A DNA stretch of 58,269 bases from an uncultured bacterium. GTDB taxonomy: Bacteria; Pseudomonadota; Gammaproteobacteria; Burkholderiales; Burkholderiaceae_E. Below, in pieces: positions 15,434 to 24,010 of this stretch. The first letter of the stretch is position 1; each line of letters opens with the position of its first letter. The position numbers and the translations under genes were made by a program. The notes below the pieces were generated by a model that worked only from the letters and a program-made list of their open reading frames with translations, did no database searches and was not told the DNA's origin. The stretch is from assembly GCA_903907905.1 (NCBI GenBank), contig CAIVPX010000020.1, forward strand, positions 1 through 58,269, given 5' to 3'.

Positions 15434-17329
15434 TCAGGCTTTCTGTTTGACGTAGCTGCCCGGCGCCGCTTCAATGACCTTGAAGCGCCCCGCACCTGCC
15501 GAACGAGGCGCGGCCTGCTCCGCCCCCCGAAACCGTTCAAGCCAGGCGCGCCAGTCGGGCCACCAGCTCCCAGGCATTTGTTGCGCCTGGTCAAACCACT
15601 GATCAGCCGAATCGGGCAATTGGTCGCCAACCCAGTAGTTGCGTTTATTGCGATGCGCGGGGTTGATCACCCCCGCAATATGGCCACTCGCCCCGAGCAC
15701 AAAGCGCACGGGCGCTTTCATGAGTTGTGTCGACTGATAAGCCGCCCGCCACGGAACGATGTGGTCCTCTCTGGATCCGTAGATATACGTCGGTACCCCG
15801 ATGGCGCCCAGGTCAACCGGCGCCCCGGCGCACACCAGCCGCCCCGGAATCCGAAGCTCGTTCTGCAAATACATGTGCCGGATGTACCAGCAATACATCG
15901 GCCCGGGCAGGTTGGTGCTGTCCGCGTTCCAGTACAGCAGGTCGAACGGAGGCGGCGCCTCCCCCTTCAGATAGCTGCTGACGACGTAGTTCCAAACCAG
16001 GTCGTTGGGGCGCAGAAAATTGAAAGTCGTCGCCAGTTCGCGACCCGCCATCAGCCCCCCGCGGCCGATGTTGGACTCCTTGAAGGCGACGAAGCCTTCG
16101 TCGATGAAGATCCCCAGCACGCCGGGATCGGAGAAATCGAGCAGCGTCGTCAGCAGGGTAAGCGACTCGATCCAACGCTGACCACGGGCCGCCAGCACGG
16201 CGGCGGCCGTGGCCGCGAGCGTACCGCCCACGCAGAACCCCAGCAGATTCACAGTGGGCTGACCGGAGATCTCGCGCACCACCCGAACGGACTCGATCAC
16301 GCCGCGCTCGAGGTAGTCATCCCAGGTGAGGTCCGACTGATCGGCCTGCACGTTGCGCCAGGACACCATGAAAACCGTGTGCCCCTGGGACACCGAATAC
16401 GCCACCAGCGAGTTGTCCGGCTGGAGGTCCATGATGTAGAACTTGTTGATGCACGGGGGCACCATCAACAAGGGACGACTGCCCACCCGGGCCGTGGAGG
16501 GGGCGTACTGAATGATCTGTATCAGATCGTTCTGGAACACCACCGAACCCGCCGTGGTCGCCACGTTGCGCCCCACCTCGAAAGCGGACTCATCGGTCTG
16601 GGAGATGCGGCCCTTCTGCAAGTCGCCCAGCATGTTTTGAATCCCCGACCAAAGGCTCTCCCCCTTGGTCTCGAGCAAACGCTGTTGCGCTTCGGGGTTG
16701 GTCATCAGGAAATTCGCGGGCGACATCAGGTCTACCCACTGCTGCGTCGCGAAGCGCACCCGATCGCGCGAGCGCGGATCGCCCTCCACAGAATCTGCCA
16801 TCCGCTGCAGATACTCGGCATTGAGGGCATAGAGAGCGGCCCCCCAGGCATAGGGTCCCCCCTGCCAGGCCTGGTCGGCAAAACGGCGATCGGCGCTCGC
16901 CGGCGGACTGCCCGCCGCGAAGATTTCTCCCAATCGGCTCAGGTACTCCGTCTGCAGTCTGGAAAACGCCTCGGGCGGCATGTGCAGGCCGGGCGGCAGG
17001 CCGGGTCCAGCACCTGAATCAGACGCCTGTGGGCCCTCCGCGCGTGACGCGGCCCTGCCCGTCGCAGGCCCCGACCCACCGCCCCGTGCAGAGTCGGCCG
17101 CGCTCGCCGCAGTGGTCTTTCGGGAACGCTTCGGAGCCGCTTTCGGAGCCGTCTTCGAGGCCGTCTTCGAGGCCGCTTTCGGAGCTGCCGTCGGAGCCGC
17201 CTTCGCAGCTGACTTCGGAGCCGCTTTCGCAGCTGCCTTGGCCGCAGCCACCGGCTTCGCCGCGCCAGCCGATGCGCCGCGAGCGCCGGACTTTGCGTTC
17301 GAACCCGATCTGCGTTTCACGGTCGCCAT
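15434..17329 (-). CDS. phaC: Class I poly(R)-hydroxyalkanoic acid synthase with Lys/Ala/Pro-rich N-terminal extension
   Basis: 631 residues from ATG 17329. Polymerises (R)-3-hydroxyacyl-CoA at the surface of PHA granules. The lipase-like box GFCVGG gives nucleophile C366, with D522 in YGSREDHIVPW and H550 in GASGHIAGV completing the triad. The class I N-terminal domain (MPPEAFSRLQTEYLSRLGEIF onward, about 117-275) is intact. Unusual is the first part: residues about 3-75 are almost only Ala, Lys, Pro, Ser, Thr and Arg in repeats like AAPK/AASK, resembling histone H1 tails and the DNA-binding tail of PhaM. The synthase is therefore about 40 residues longer than the roughly 590-residue Cupriavidus enzyme. 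It is the first gene of phaC-phaB-phaR. Confidence 0.95.
   Translation of the reverse strand: MATVKRRSGSNAKSGARGASAGAAKPVAAAKAAAKAAPKSAAKAAPTAAPKAASKTASKTAPKAAPKRSRKTTAASAADSARGGGSGPATGRAASRAEGPQASDSGAGPGLPPGLHMPPEAFSRLQTEYLSRLGEIFAAGSPPASADRRFADQAWQGGPYAWGAALYALNAEYLQRMADSVEGDPRSRDRVRFATQQWVDLMSPANFLMTNPEAQQRLLETKGESLWSGIQNMLGDLQKGRISQTDESAFEVGRNVATTAGSVVFQNDLIQIIQYAPSTARVGSRPLLMVPPCINKFYIMDLQPDNSLVAYSVSQGHTVFMVSWRNVQADQSDLTWDDYLERGVIESVRVVREISGQPTVNLLGFCVGGTLAATAAAVLAARGQRWIESLTLLTTLLDFSDPGVLGIFIDEGFVAFKESNIGRGGLMAGRELATTFNFLRPNDLVWNYVVSSYLKGEAPPPFDLLYWNADSTNLPGPMYCWYIRHMYLQNELRIPGRLVCAGAPVDLGAIGVPTYIYGSREDHIVPWRAAYQSTQLMKAPVRFVLGASGHIAGVINPAHRNKRNYWVGDQLPDSADQWFDQAQQMPGSWWPDWRAWLERFRGAEQAAPRSAGAGRFKVIEAAPGSYVKQKA
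17130..17250. repeat. Degenerate 12-15 bp tandem repeats encoding the Lys/Ala/Pro tail of PhaC
   Basis: On the plus strand variants of TTCGGAGCCG and TTCGCAGCTG recur about every 12-15 bases. All copies are in frame with phaC, where they encode AAPK, AASK and AAAK units. This is low-complexity coding DNA, likely to vary in length between strains. Confidence 0.7.
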
Positions 17330-17417
17330 GAAATCCCCCAAGTTACCCGCGAGTTGCGATTTGGGGCATTCTCCCCGTCCCGACGATTTTCTCCAAGAAA
17401 GCCCGAGGAATCCTCTG

Positions 17418-17669
17418 ATGTACATCATTGCCATCGCATGGCTCTATGTGACCCTGCTCATGGCACTGACCGAGCACTCGTGGGTCGCAGGTGTCGCCAC
17501 CTTTCTGCTCTATGGACTGGGACCGGTCGCCCTGCTGCTCTACCTGCTGGGGACGCCGCAGCGCCGCCGCAATCGTCAGCGGCGTGAGCAAGAGGCGGCC
17601 GCGAGAGCCCAGACCGACAGCGGCACGGCCAGCGCCCCAGAAAGCTCAAGGCGCCAGCCAGATCAGTGA
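17418..17669 (+). CDS. Small inner-membrane protein of unknown function
   Basis: 83 residues from ATG 17418 with GAGGAA about 8 bp upstream. Two hydrophobic helices (about residues 2-17 and 23-43, the second containing ATFLLYGLGPVALLLYLLG) are followed by an Arg/Gln/Glu-rich cytoplasmic tail. It diverges from phaC by about 90 bp and its last 24 bases overlap the convergent pgeF gene. The type is common in betaproteobacteria as an uncharacterised protein; no function is suggested. Confidence 0.7.
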   Translation: MYIIAIAWLYVTLLMALTEHSWVAGVATFLLYGLGPVALLLYLLGTPQRRRNRQRREQEAAARAQTDSGTASAPESSRRQPDQ

Positions 17670-18497
17670 GGCGAGTCGACCGGTGACGCCGTCGCGTCGG
17701 TAAGAATAGAAGCGTGCGGGGTCGCCTACGGTGCACAGCGCCCCGCCACCCACACGGTCGACGCCCACCGCGGCGAGACGCTGACGCGCGAGACTGTAAA
17801 GGTCAGCCATCCACTTTCCGGCACGACCAGCCGGGCGAAAGGCGCATGCCGCCTCCGGTTGATGCGCACAAAAGGCTTCGAAGACCTCGGGCCCAACCTC
17901 AAAGGCCTCCGGCCCGATGGCAGGCCCGAGCCAGGCGACAATCGGGGCATCCACGCCCAAGGCTGCGCGCATCGCACCGACGGTATTCTCGAGCACGCCG
18001 GCCGCCAGCCCACGCCATCCTGCGTGGGCAATGCCCACCACCCGAGCCTGCTCGTCGACAAGCAACACGGGCAGGCAGTCTGCGCTCAGCACGGCCAACA
18101 CCCGTCCGGGCACGCGAGTCACTGCGGCATCGCCCACGAGAACGCCCGCAGTCGACGCGCGAGGGGTATCCATGTCAACCACCGCGCTGCCATGCACCTG
18201 CTGCAGCCACAGCGGCGGCGAGGGCAGATACCGAACCAGGCGTTCGCGATTGCAACGCACGGCAAGCGACTCATCGCCGCAGTGGTCCCCCAGATTGAGC
18301 CCCCCTACACCGCCACCTGCCAGGCCATATCGCCCTTGACTGAGCCCCCCGGAACGGGTGGTAACGCAGGCGCCCACTCGGGCGGGCAGCGGCCACGCGG
18401 GGCGGATGAAGTGCTCGGGATTGAGTGAGTCAGCGTCCTCGCGCTCGGGACGAACCGCGTGTTCGTTGCCGCTGGCCGGTATGTCCATGCCGCGCAT
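17646..18497 (-). CDS. pgeF: Peptidoglycan editing factor PgeF (YfiH, laccase-domain protein)
   Basis: 283 residues from ATG 18497. The start codon shares one base with the rluD stop (TGATG), the classical stop-start coupling, so the longer in-frame reading into rluD is rejected. Family motifs: GGLSQGRYG, GDHCGDE, QQVHG, SADCLPVLL and HAGWRG, which together provide the His/Cys metal site. In E. coli the protein removes mis-incorporated L-Ser from peptidoglycan precursors; older annotations call it multicopper polyphenol oxidase. The rluD-pgeF pairing is conserved in proteobacteria. Confidence 0.92.
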   Translation of the reverse strand: MRGMDIPASGNEHAVRPEREDADSLNPEHFIRPAWPLPARVGACVTTRSGGLSQGRYGLAGGGVGGLNLGDHCGDESLAVRCNRERLVRYLPSPPLWLQQVHGSAVVDMDTPRASTAGVLVGDAAVTRVPGRVLAVLSADCLPVLLVDEQARVVGIAHAGWRGLAAGVLENTVGAMRAALGVDAPIVAWLGPAIGPEAFEVGPEVFEAFCAHQPEAACAFRPAGRAGKWMADLYSLARQRLAAVGVDRVGGGALCTVGDPARFYSYRRDGVTGRLASLIWLAP

Positions 18498-19498
18498 CAG
18501 TTGAACGATCGTTCCGCGCGCTTCATCGCAGCGTCGAGGTCGATCCCGGCGCTTTGCAAGAGGGCTTGCATCGCATCGGGCAGTCCCGAGCGCCACTCGA
18601 TGAACGCCCCCGTGCCGGGATGCTTGAGCCCCAGACGCCAGGCATGCAAAGCCTGCCGCGGACAAATCGGGTTCTGAGCACCGCCGTAGGCTTCATCGCC
18701 GACGATCGGCGCCCCGACATGACGCAGATGCACGCGGATCTGATGGGTCCGGCCTGTGAACAGCCTGCACTCGAGCAGCGAGACCGGACGCGGCCCCAGG
18801 CTTCCTGTTGCGAGCAGACGGTAGCGCGTGCGGGCAACGCGCCCGCTGCCAAAGGGCGCGACCGCCATTCGGGTTCGCACCACCGGGTCGCGCCAGATGG
18901 GTTGGTCAATCTCGCCCTCATCGTCCACCCGCCCCTGCACCAGCGCCAGATAACGCCGCCCCATGCTTCGGTCGGCGAGTTGCGCGCCGAGTGAGGCCAT
19001 GGCCGATTCGCTGCGGGCCACCACAAGCAGGCCGCTGGTGTCCTTGTCGAGTCGGTGCACGATGCCGGCCCTCGGCACAGCGGTCTGCGCAGGAAATCGA
19101 TGCAGCAGGCCGTTCAGCAAGGTGCCGTGCCAGTTCCCCGATCCGGGGTGGACCACCAGGCCTGCCTGCTTGTCGATCACCAAAATATCGGCGTCCTGAT
19201 GGTGAACCTGAAACTCGACGGGCTCGGGCCCGAAGGCGCTCTCGGCCTCGCTGGGCTGGGGCTCGACTTGGATGAGTTCGATGCCGACCAGGCGGTGCCG
19301 GCGGGTGAGGACCTGCTCGTCCCAACGGACCGCCCCCTGCTCGATCCACCGTTGCAGTCGCGTGCGCGAAAACTGCGGGAGACACTTCGCCAGAAATCGA
19401 TCCAGGCGCTCGCCCGGAAAGGGCCCCGCATCCAGTTCGATGGGGACGGTGTCGCCCTCGACCGCGGTACCGCCCGCCTTGGCTATACTCGAACTCAT
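18497..19498 (-). CDS. rluD: 23S rRNA pseudouridine synthase RluD
   Basis: 333 residues from ATG 19498, with GAAGG about 8 bp upstream. Makes pseudouridines in helix 69 of 23S rRNA. An S4-like RNA-binding domain (about 28-75, ERLDRFLAKCLPQFSRTRLQRW) precedes the catalytic domain with D151 in HRLDKDTSGLLVVA and the motif LFTGRTHQIRVHLRHVGAPIVGD. There is no usable ATG, GTG or TTG after 19498 before the S4 domain. The start must therefore be here or inside bamD, and the rluD and bamD start codons overlap in the same CATG. Confidence 0.94.
   Translation of the reverse strand: MSSSIAKAGGTAVEGDTVPIELDAGPFPGERLDRFLAKCLPQFSRTRLQRWIEQGAVRWDEQVLTRRHRLVGIELIQVEPQPSEAESAFGPEPVEFQVHHQDADILVIDKQAGLVVHPGSGNWHGTLLNGLLHRFPAQTAVPRAGIVHRLDKDTSGLLVVARSESAMASLGAQLADRSMGRRYLALVQGRVDDEGEIDQPIWRDPVVRTRMAVAPFGSGRVARTRYRLLATGSLGPRPVSLLECRLFTGRTHQIRVHLRHVGAPIVGDEAYGGAQNPICPRQALHAWRLGLKHPGTGAFIEWRSGLPDAMQALLQSAGIDLDAAMKRAERSFN
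19484..19489 (+). promoter_or_regulatory. Candidate -10 element very close to bamD
   Basis: TATACT (5 of 6 bases match TATAAT) ends seven bases before the bamD ATG at 19497. No good -35 is seen at 16-18 bp, and bamD has no Shine-Dalgarno site. If used, transcription would start at or next to the ATG, giving a leaderless message. Confidence 0.35.
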
Positions 19499-20294
19499 GA
19501 AAGCCTTCGCCGTTCGTATCCTCAGGCTGCTCGCTGCTGGCACCATTCTGATGCTGTCGGCGTGCGGCACCTTCGACCAACCCGATCACACCGTGGGCTG
19601 GCCTCCCGAAAAATTATATGCCGAGGCGCGCGAAGACCTGTCTGGTAGCAATTGGCCCGCAGCCATCAAACTGCTCGAAAAACTGGAATCGCGCCATCCA
19701 TTCAGCCGCTGGGCCGAGCAGGCGCAATTGCAAATTGCCTACGCCCACTACCGCAACAACGAGCGCGTGCTGGCGCTGGCCGCACTCGACCGCTTTCTCA
19801 AGCTGCACCCGAATCACGTCGCTCTCGATTATGTCTACTACATGAAGGGCGTCATCAATTTCAATGAGCAGGAAGGGCTGCTCGCCACCCTCGGTGGTCA
19901 GGACCTCACCGAGCGCGATCTGCAGGGCGCGCGCGACGCCTTCGACGCGTTCCGAACGCTCATTGCCCGCTTCCCGGATAGCCGGTTCGTCGAAGATGCC
20001 GAGGCCCGTCTCATCTACCTGCTCGACGCCATCGCATCGGGCGAAGTCGCGGTCGCGCGCTACTACTTCAAGCGTGGCGCCTATGTCGCTGCAGCCAACC
20101 GGGCCCAGGGCGTCATTCGCCAGTTTCCCCAGGCCAAGTCGGTCGAATCCGCGCTGAGTATCCTCGCGGATTCCTACGATCAATTGGGTCTGCCCGAGTT
20201 GCGCGACGACACCCGGCGGGTGCTGGCACAAAACTTCCCGGCAGCGGCCACAGTATCAAAGCCTGAAAAAAGCTGGTGGCAGATGTGGCGCTGA
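19497..20294 (+). CDS. bamD: Outer membrane assembly lipoprotein BamD (ComL)
   Basis: 265 residues from ATG 19497. A lipoprotein signal with lipobox LSAC gives lipidated C23; the next residue is Gly, not Asp, which favours outer-membrane sorting. The rest is tetratricopeptide-like (KLYAEAREDLSGSNWPAAIKLLEKLESRHPFS, QAQLQIAYAHYRN, FLKLHPNH and further pairs), as in the BamD scaffold that binds BamA and recognises outer-membrane protein signals. The motif LDYVYYMKGVINF is characteristic. The start overlaps that of divergent rluD by two bases. Confidence 0.94.
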   Translation: MKAFAVRILRLLAAGTILMLSACGTFDQPDHTVGWPPEKLYAEAREDLSGSNWPAAIKLLEKLESRHPFSRWAEQAQLQIAYAHYRNNERVLALAALDRFLKLHPNHVALDYVYYMKGVINFNEQEGLLATLGGQDLTERDLQGARDAFDAFRTLIARFPDSRFVEDAEARLIYLLDAIASGEVAVARYYFKRGAYVAAANRAQGVIRQFPQAKSVESALSILADSYDQLGLPELRDDTRRVLAQNFPAAATVSKPEKSWWQMWR

Positions 20295-20396
20295 GGCTCA
20301 CCCGCGCGCTTGCTGCCCTGCTCGCTCTCCCCTGCGTACCCGCCGCACACCCTTAAACCCACGTCGGTCTTCAGCGTGCCTCGCAACGGCGCCCTC

Positions 20397-22475
20397 TCAG
20401 CGCCTCGCCGACTGCGCGCAGACCCAGCCCAGCGCCTCATCGGCTGATCGCGTCAATGGCATCGGGGGCAGGCTTGCACGCAGCTTCCGACCATACGACT
20501 TGCTGACCAGTCTCTCGTCGCAGATCACCAGCAACCCGGTATCGGACTCGGAACGAATCAGCCGGCCGGCGCCCTGCTTGAGCGCCATCGCCGCAGCGGG
20601 AAGCTGAATCGCCCCAAAGGGATCGCCACCACCCTGACGCAATAGGTCACTGCGCGCTTTCAGAACGGGGTCATCGGGCGGCGCAAAAGGCAGCTTGTCA
20701 ATCACCACCAGCGACAATTGCTCACCCACCACATCCACCCCCTCCCAGAAGCTTGCACTGCCGATCAGCACGGGCGCCTCGGCCTGACGAAATCGCTCGA
20801 GGAGCGCTGAGCGGGTGGCTCTTCCCTGCACCAGCAACTCGATTGAGCGACTCGAGAGCGCGATCCGGTCGGCGATTCTGGCCTCGAGTAGCTCGACCAT
20901 ACGCAGGCTGGTGCACAGTACGAATGCACGCCCACGATTGGCCTCGATCAAGGGCCAGATCGCCTCGGTCATTCGATCGGGAAATGCACTTGCCCCGGGC
21001 TCGCCGCACTGCGCCGGAACGTAGAGCAAACCGTTCGCCGCGTAGTTGAACGGACTCTCCCAGGTGACACAGCGGGCGTCATCCAGGCCCATGGGCTCGA
21101 CAAAGTGCCGGAAGTCGCCTGCGACCGCGAGGGTGGCCGAGACGAAGACCCAGGCGCGGGGCGTCGCGTCGCGATGCTGACGGAAAGTTGCAGCCAGCGA
21201 AAGAGGGGTTGAATGCAGCACCGCACCCGACTGCGAGGCCTCGGCCCAAAGCACGGCTGCCTCGGTCCCAGGTGCCATGGATTGCCCCGCTGGCGCGACT
21301 GCCTCAGGCTCATCGCCCCAACTACCACCCGCCACCGGCGACCCAAGGTTGGACGCCAAATCCGAGGCACCAGCGCTGGGGCCATACACGGCCTCATGCC
21401 ACGCGCCGAGACGCAGGGTCAGTTCAAGCAGGCGGCCTGACAGGCGCGCCAGTTCTCGCCCGCGCTCCGCAGCCGCTTGCGACACCTCAAGGAGCGCCTT
21501 GATCTGCTCACGCAGCCCGACCAGCGCGTCCCTCAACCCGCCATCCGACCGCAGACGATCCCGATCCTGTCGCCCCGAATTGCCCGCGGCGAGCCGCCAT
21601 TCGCGAACGGACTGCTCGAGACCATGGGACAGACCGATCCAGTCGGCCGCATCCGCAGCCTCGGCCAACCCCACCCTCAGCGAATCCCGCGCGATGTCGA
21701 TCAATTGCCGGCTCGAAACCGACGACCCGAAGAACTGGGTGGCAATGTCGGGCAGTTGGTGCGCCTCATCGAAGATCACCGCGCTGGCGGTGGGCAGCAG
21801 ATCGGAAATGCCCTCATCCTTGAGCGCAAGATCCGCGCAAAACAGATGATGGTTGACCACGATCACGTCTGCGGACTGTGCCGCCTGCCGGGCCTGAAAA
21901 ACAAAACAGCTCCGGTAGTCGGGGCAATCCTGGCCCAGGCAGTTATCTCGCGTAGAGGTGGCCTTGCTCCAGGCGGGGGCATCTTCGGCGATACCGGGCG
22001 CTTCGCTTCGATCGCCCGACACGCTGACCGCCGCGAATCGATCGATCCGGCGAAGCACGGTAATGTCCTCTCGGCGATCGAAACGGCCCTCCTCGAGATT
22101 GCGCCGCAGGTGGTAACGGCACACATAGTTCGAGCGCCCCTTGAGAACCGCCGCCCGAATGTTCAGTCTGAGCGCCTCGCCGACTCGGGGCAGATCGCGA
22201 CGGTACAGCTGATCCTGAAGTGTGCGCGTACCCGTGCTGATGACGACCAAGCCGCCTGACAGCAGCGCTGGGACGAGGTAGGCGAAGGTCTTACCGGTCC
22301 CGGTCCCTGCTTCGGCGACCAACGCCGCTCGCTCGACGATCGCTTGTCCAACCGCCAGGGCCAGCTCGGACTGGCCGTCACGCCGCGCGTAGCCAGGCTG
22401 CGCGCGAGCAATCGCCCCTTCAGGCGAAAGCGCGTCAGCGATTCGGCCAAGGTACGCCTGCAAATCGGGGCTCAT
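20397..22475 (-). CDS. DinG/YoaA-family ATP-dependent DNA helicase
   Basis: 692 residues from ATG 22475; an in-frame TTG at 22514 could add 13 residues. An XPD-like superfamily 2 helicase: Walker A EAGTGTGKT (about 55-63), Fe-S cluster Cys at C119, C179, C184 and C190, DEAH box at 236-239 in IFDEAHQL, and C-terminal motifs GSASFWEGVDV and QGAGRLIRSESD. The family unwinds 5'-3' and resolves R-loops or damaged forks. DinG and YoaA cannot be separated confidently from sequence alone; the length and the Fe-S domain fit YoaA somewhat better. It is downstream of the small DUF465 gene and convergent with bamD. Confidence 0.9.
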   Translation of the reverse strand: MSPDLQAYLGRIADALSPEGAIARAQPGYARRDGQSELALAVGQAIVERAALVAEAGTGTGKTFAYLVPALLSGGLVVISTGTRTLQDQLYRRDLPRVGEALRLNIRAAVLKGRSNYVCRYHLRRNLEEGRFDRREDITVLRRIDRFAAVSVSGDRSEAPGIAEDAPAWSKATSTRDNCLGQDCPDYRSCFVFQARQAAQSADVIVVNHHLFCADLALKDEGISDLLPTASAVIFDEAHQLPDIATQFFGSSVSSRQLIDIARDSLRVGLAEAADAADWIGLSHGLEQSVREWRLAAGNSGRQDRDRLRSDGGLRDALVGLREQIKALLEVSQAAAERGRELARLSGRLLELTLRLGAWHEAVYGPSAGASDLASNLGSPVAGGSWGDEPEAVAPAGQSMAPGTEAAVLWAEASQSGAVLHSTPLSLAATFRQHRDATPRAWVFVSATLAVAGDFRHFVEPMGLDDARCVTWESPFNYAANGLLYVPAQCGEPGASAFPDRMTEAIWPLIEANRGRAFVLCTSLRMVELLEARIADRIALSSRSIELLVQGRATRSALLERFRQAEAPVLIGSASFWEGVDVVGEQLSLVVIDKLPFAPPDDPVLKARSDLLRQGGGDPFGAIQLPAAAMALKQGAGRLIRSESDTGLLVICDERLVSKSYGRKLRASLPPMPLTRSADEALGWVCAQSARR

Positions 22476-22541
22476 CGCGGACTCACCGCCAGCCTGCTTG
22501 CAAGCCTTCTGCAAGCGGTGAAGACAGAAGCAGGCCGCGCC

Positions 22542-22751
22542 TCATGCCGGCTCATCGGGCACGAGCAGCCTTTGCAACTGCGCAACGGCGTCTTTCACCT
22601 GCAGCTTGCGCTTCTTGAGCCGACGCAACTGCAACTCGTCGCACCCGGGCCCCTCGACAATCCCGAGGATCATCGCATCCAGGGCGCGATGCTCGGCCTG
22701 CAACTCGGCGATCCGCCTCAGGGCTGTATCGGTTTGATCGTCGTCGGTCAT
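22542..22751 (-). CDS. DUF465 (YdcH-like) coiled-coil protein
   Basis: 69 residues from ATG 22751. A short, charged, mostly helical protein: RRIAELQAEHRALDAMI, then CDELQLRRLKKRKLQVKDAVAQLQRLL. The LKKRKL(Q/A)VKD element is the DUF465/YdcH hallmark. Function unknown; members are small helical-hairpin proteins. The leader immediately before ATG reads CCTCCTTTC, which resembles the 3' tail of 16S rRNA rather than a ribosome-binding site. Confidence 0.85.
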   Translation of the reverse strand: MTDDDQTDTALRRIAELQAEHRALDAMILGIVEGPGCDELQLRRLKKRKLQVKDAVAQLQRLLVPDEPA

Positions 22752-22874
22752 GAAAGGAGGCCGCTCAAGACTCCGGGGCCCGGGCAAGCCAGGTCGCTCC
22801 GGCCCGGTGGTCGAAAACCCTTGATGATACGTGGGCGACGACCCACACTCAACCATGCGGCAGGGCTCCGTGGG

Positions 22875-23981
22875 TCAGGACAACCGTTCCGCCACGCCGC
22901 GACGAGGCGCTTCCAGATAAGCCCGTGACTGCATTTCGATGATCCGGCTCACCGTACGGTGGAACTCGCCCGCCATCGCACCCTCGGTGTACAGCAGTTC
23001 CGGCGCGCATTCAGCCGAGAGGATCAGCTTGAGCTTCTGGTCGTAGAGCACGTCGATCAGCCAGACAAACCGTCGGGCCGGCGAGGCCATGCCGGCACTC
23101 ATCCTCGGCACATCGGAAACAATCAGAGTGTGAAACCTCACCGCCAGTTCGAGGTAATCGTTCTGCGACCGAGGCCCCCCACATAGCGTCTCGAAGTCGA
23201 ACCACACCACCCCGCCCGCGCGCCGACGTGCCCGAATCGCACGGTTCTCGATTGTGAGAACCGGATCTTCGTCGGCAACCTCGGCCAGGCTCTCGAAGGC
23301 GGCAGACAAGGCAGCATGTGCCGGCTCGCCCAAGGGCGTGTGATAGGCCTCGATACGCTCGAGCGACTGGCGACGATAGTCGCTACCCGCATCAACCTGG
23401 ATCAGATCGGCGTGTTGCTTGATCAGGTCGATGGCCGGAAGGATGCGGTCACGATGCAAACCGTCGGGATACAGGTCATCGGGACGGTAGTTCGAGGTCA
23501 TCACAAAGCACACGCCGTTCGCAAAGAGCGCGCGCATCAGTCGCTCGAGAATCATCGCGTCAGCAATGTCGGACACGTGAAACTCGTCGAAGCAGATCAA
23601 TCGATAGCGCGCGGCCACCCGGCGCGCCACCTCATCCAGCGGGTCGGCCGTTCCCTTCAGTGACTCAAGCTCGCGGTGAACCCCCCGCATGAACTCGTGA
23701 AAGTGCAGGCGAGTCTTTCGGCGTATCGGTACCGCACTGAAGAAGCAGTCCATGATGAAGCTTTTGCCCCGCCCGACTCCACCCCAGAGCCAGACGCCGC
23801 GGGGCACCTGCGGGCGATTGAACAGCCTGCGCAAGGTGCCTTCGCGGCTGCGCCTGAATCGGTCCAGCTCGTCGCTCAGCCTTTGCAGACGCTCGACCGC
23901 CACCCGCTGCGCCTCATCTTCGCGATAAGCGCGCAAGCCGAGCGCGCGCTCATAGGCCTGGACTACGTCCATCGACACCAA
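22875..23981 (-). CDS. zapE: Cell division ATPase ZapE (AFG1 family)
   Basis: 368 residues. AAA+-like ATPase with Walker A GGVGRGKS (67-74), Walker B RLICFDEFHVSDIADAMIL and sensor region MTSNYRPDDLYPDGLHRDR. In E. coli ZapE associates with FtsZ rings under low oxygen or heat. ATG 23981 is taken as the start; the internal MDVVQAYERAL start three codons later would also work. It follows lpdA with 29 bp between, as in the usual odhA-odhB-lpdA-zapE order. Confidence 0.94.
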   Translation of the reverse strand: MVSMDVVQAYERALGLRAYREDEAQRVAVERLQRLSDELDRFRRSREGTLRRLFNRPQVPRGVWLWGGVGRGKSFIMDCFFSAVPIRRKTRLHFHEFMRGVHRELESLKGTADPLDEVARRVAARYRLICFDEFHVSDIADAMILERLMRALFANGVCFVMTSNYRPDDLYPDGLHRDRILPAIDLIKQHADLIQVDAGSDYRRQSLERIEAYHTPLGEPAHAALSAAFESLAEVADEDPVLTIENRAIRARRRAGGVVWFDFETLCGGPRSQNDYLELAVRFHTLIVSDVPRMSAGMASPARRFVWLIDVLYDQKLKLILSAECAPELLYTEGAMAGEFHRTVSRIIEMQSRAYLEAPRRGVAERLS

Positions 23982-24010
23982 ACACCCCCCCAGGAAAGCC
24001 CGTGCGCGAA

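Noticed and set aside
14675-17017. A 780-codon open frame on the plus strand across phaB and phaC
   Set aside because: Its translation is rich in Arg, His, Pro and Gly with no domain. It lies antisense to two well-supported genes and is open only because of high GC in the third codon position.
17130-17250. Possible CRISPR-like or mobile repeat array
   Set aside because: The repeats are short, degenerate, have no spacers and are in frame within phaC, encoding Lys/Ala/Pro units.
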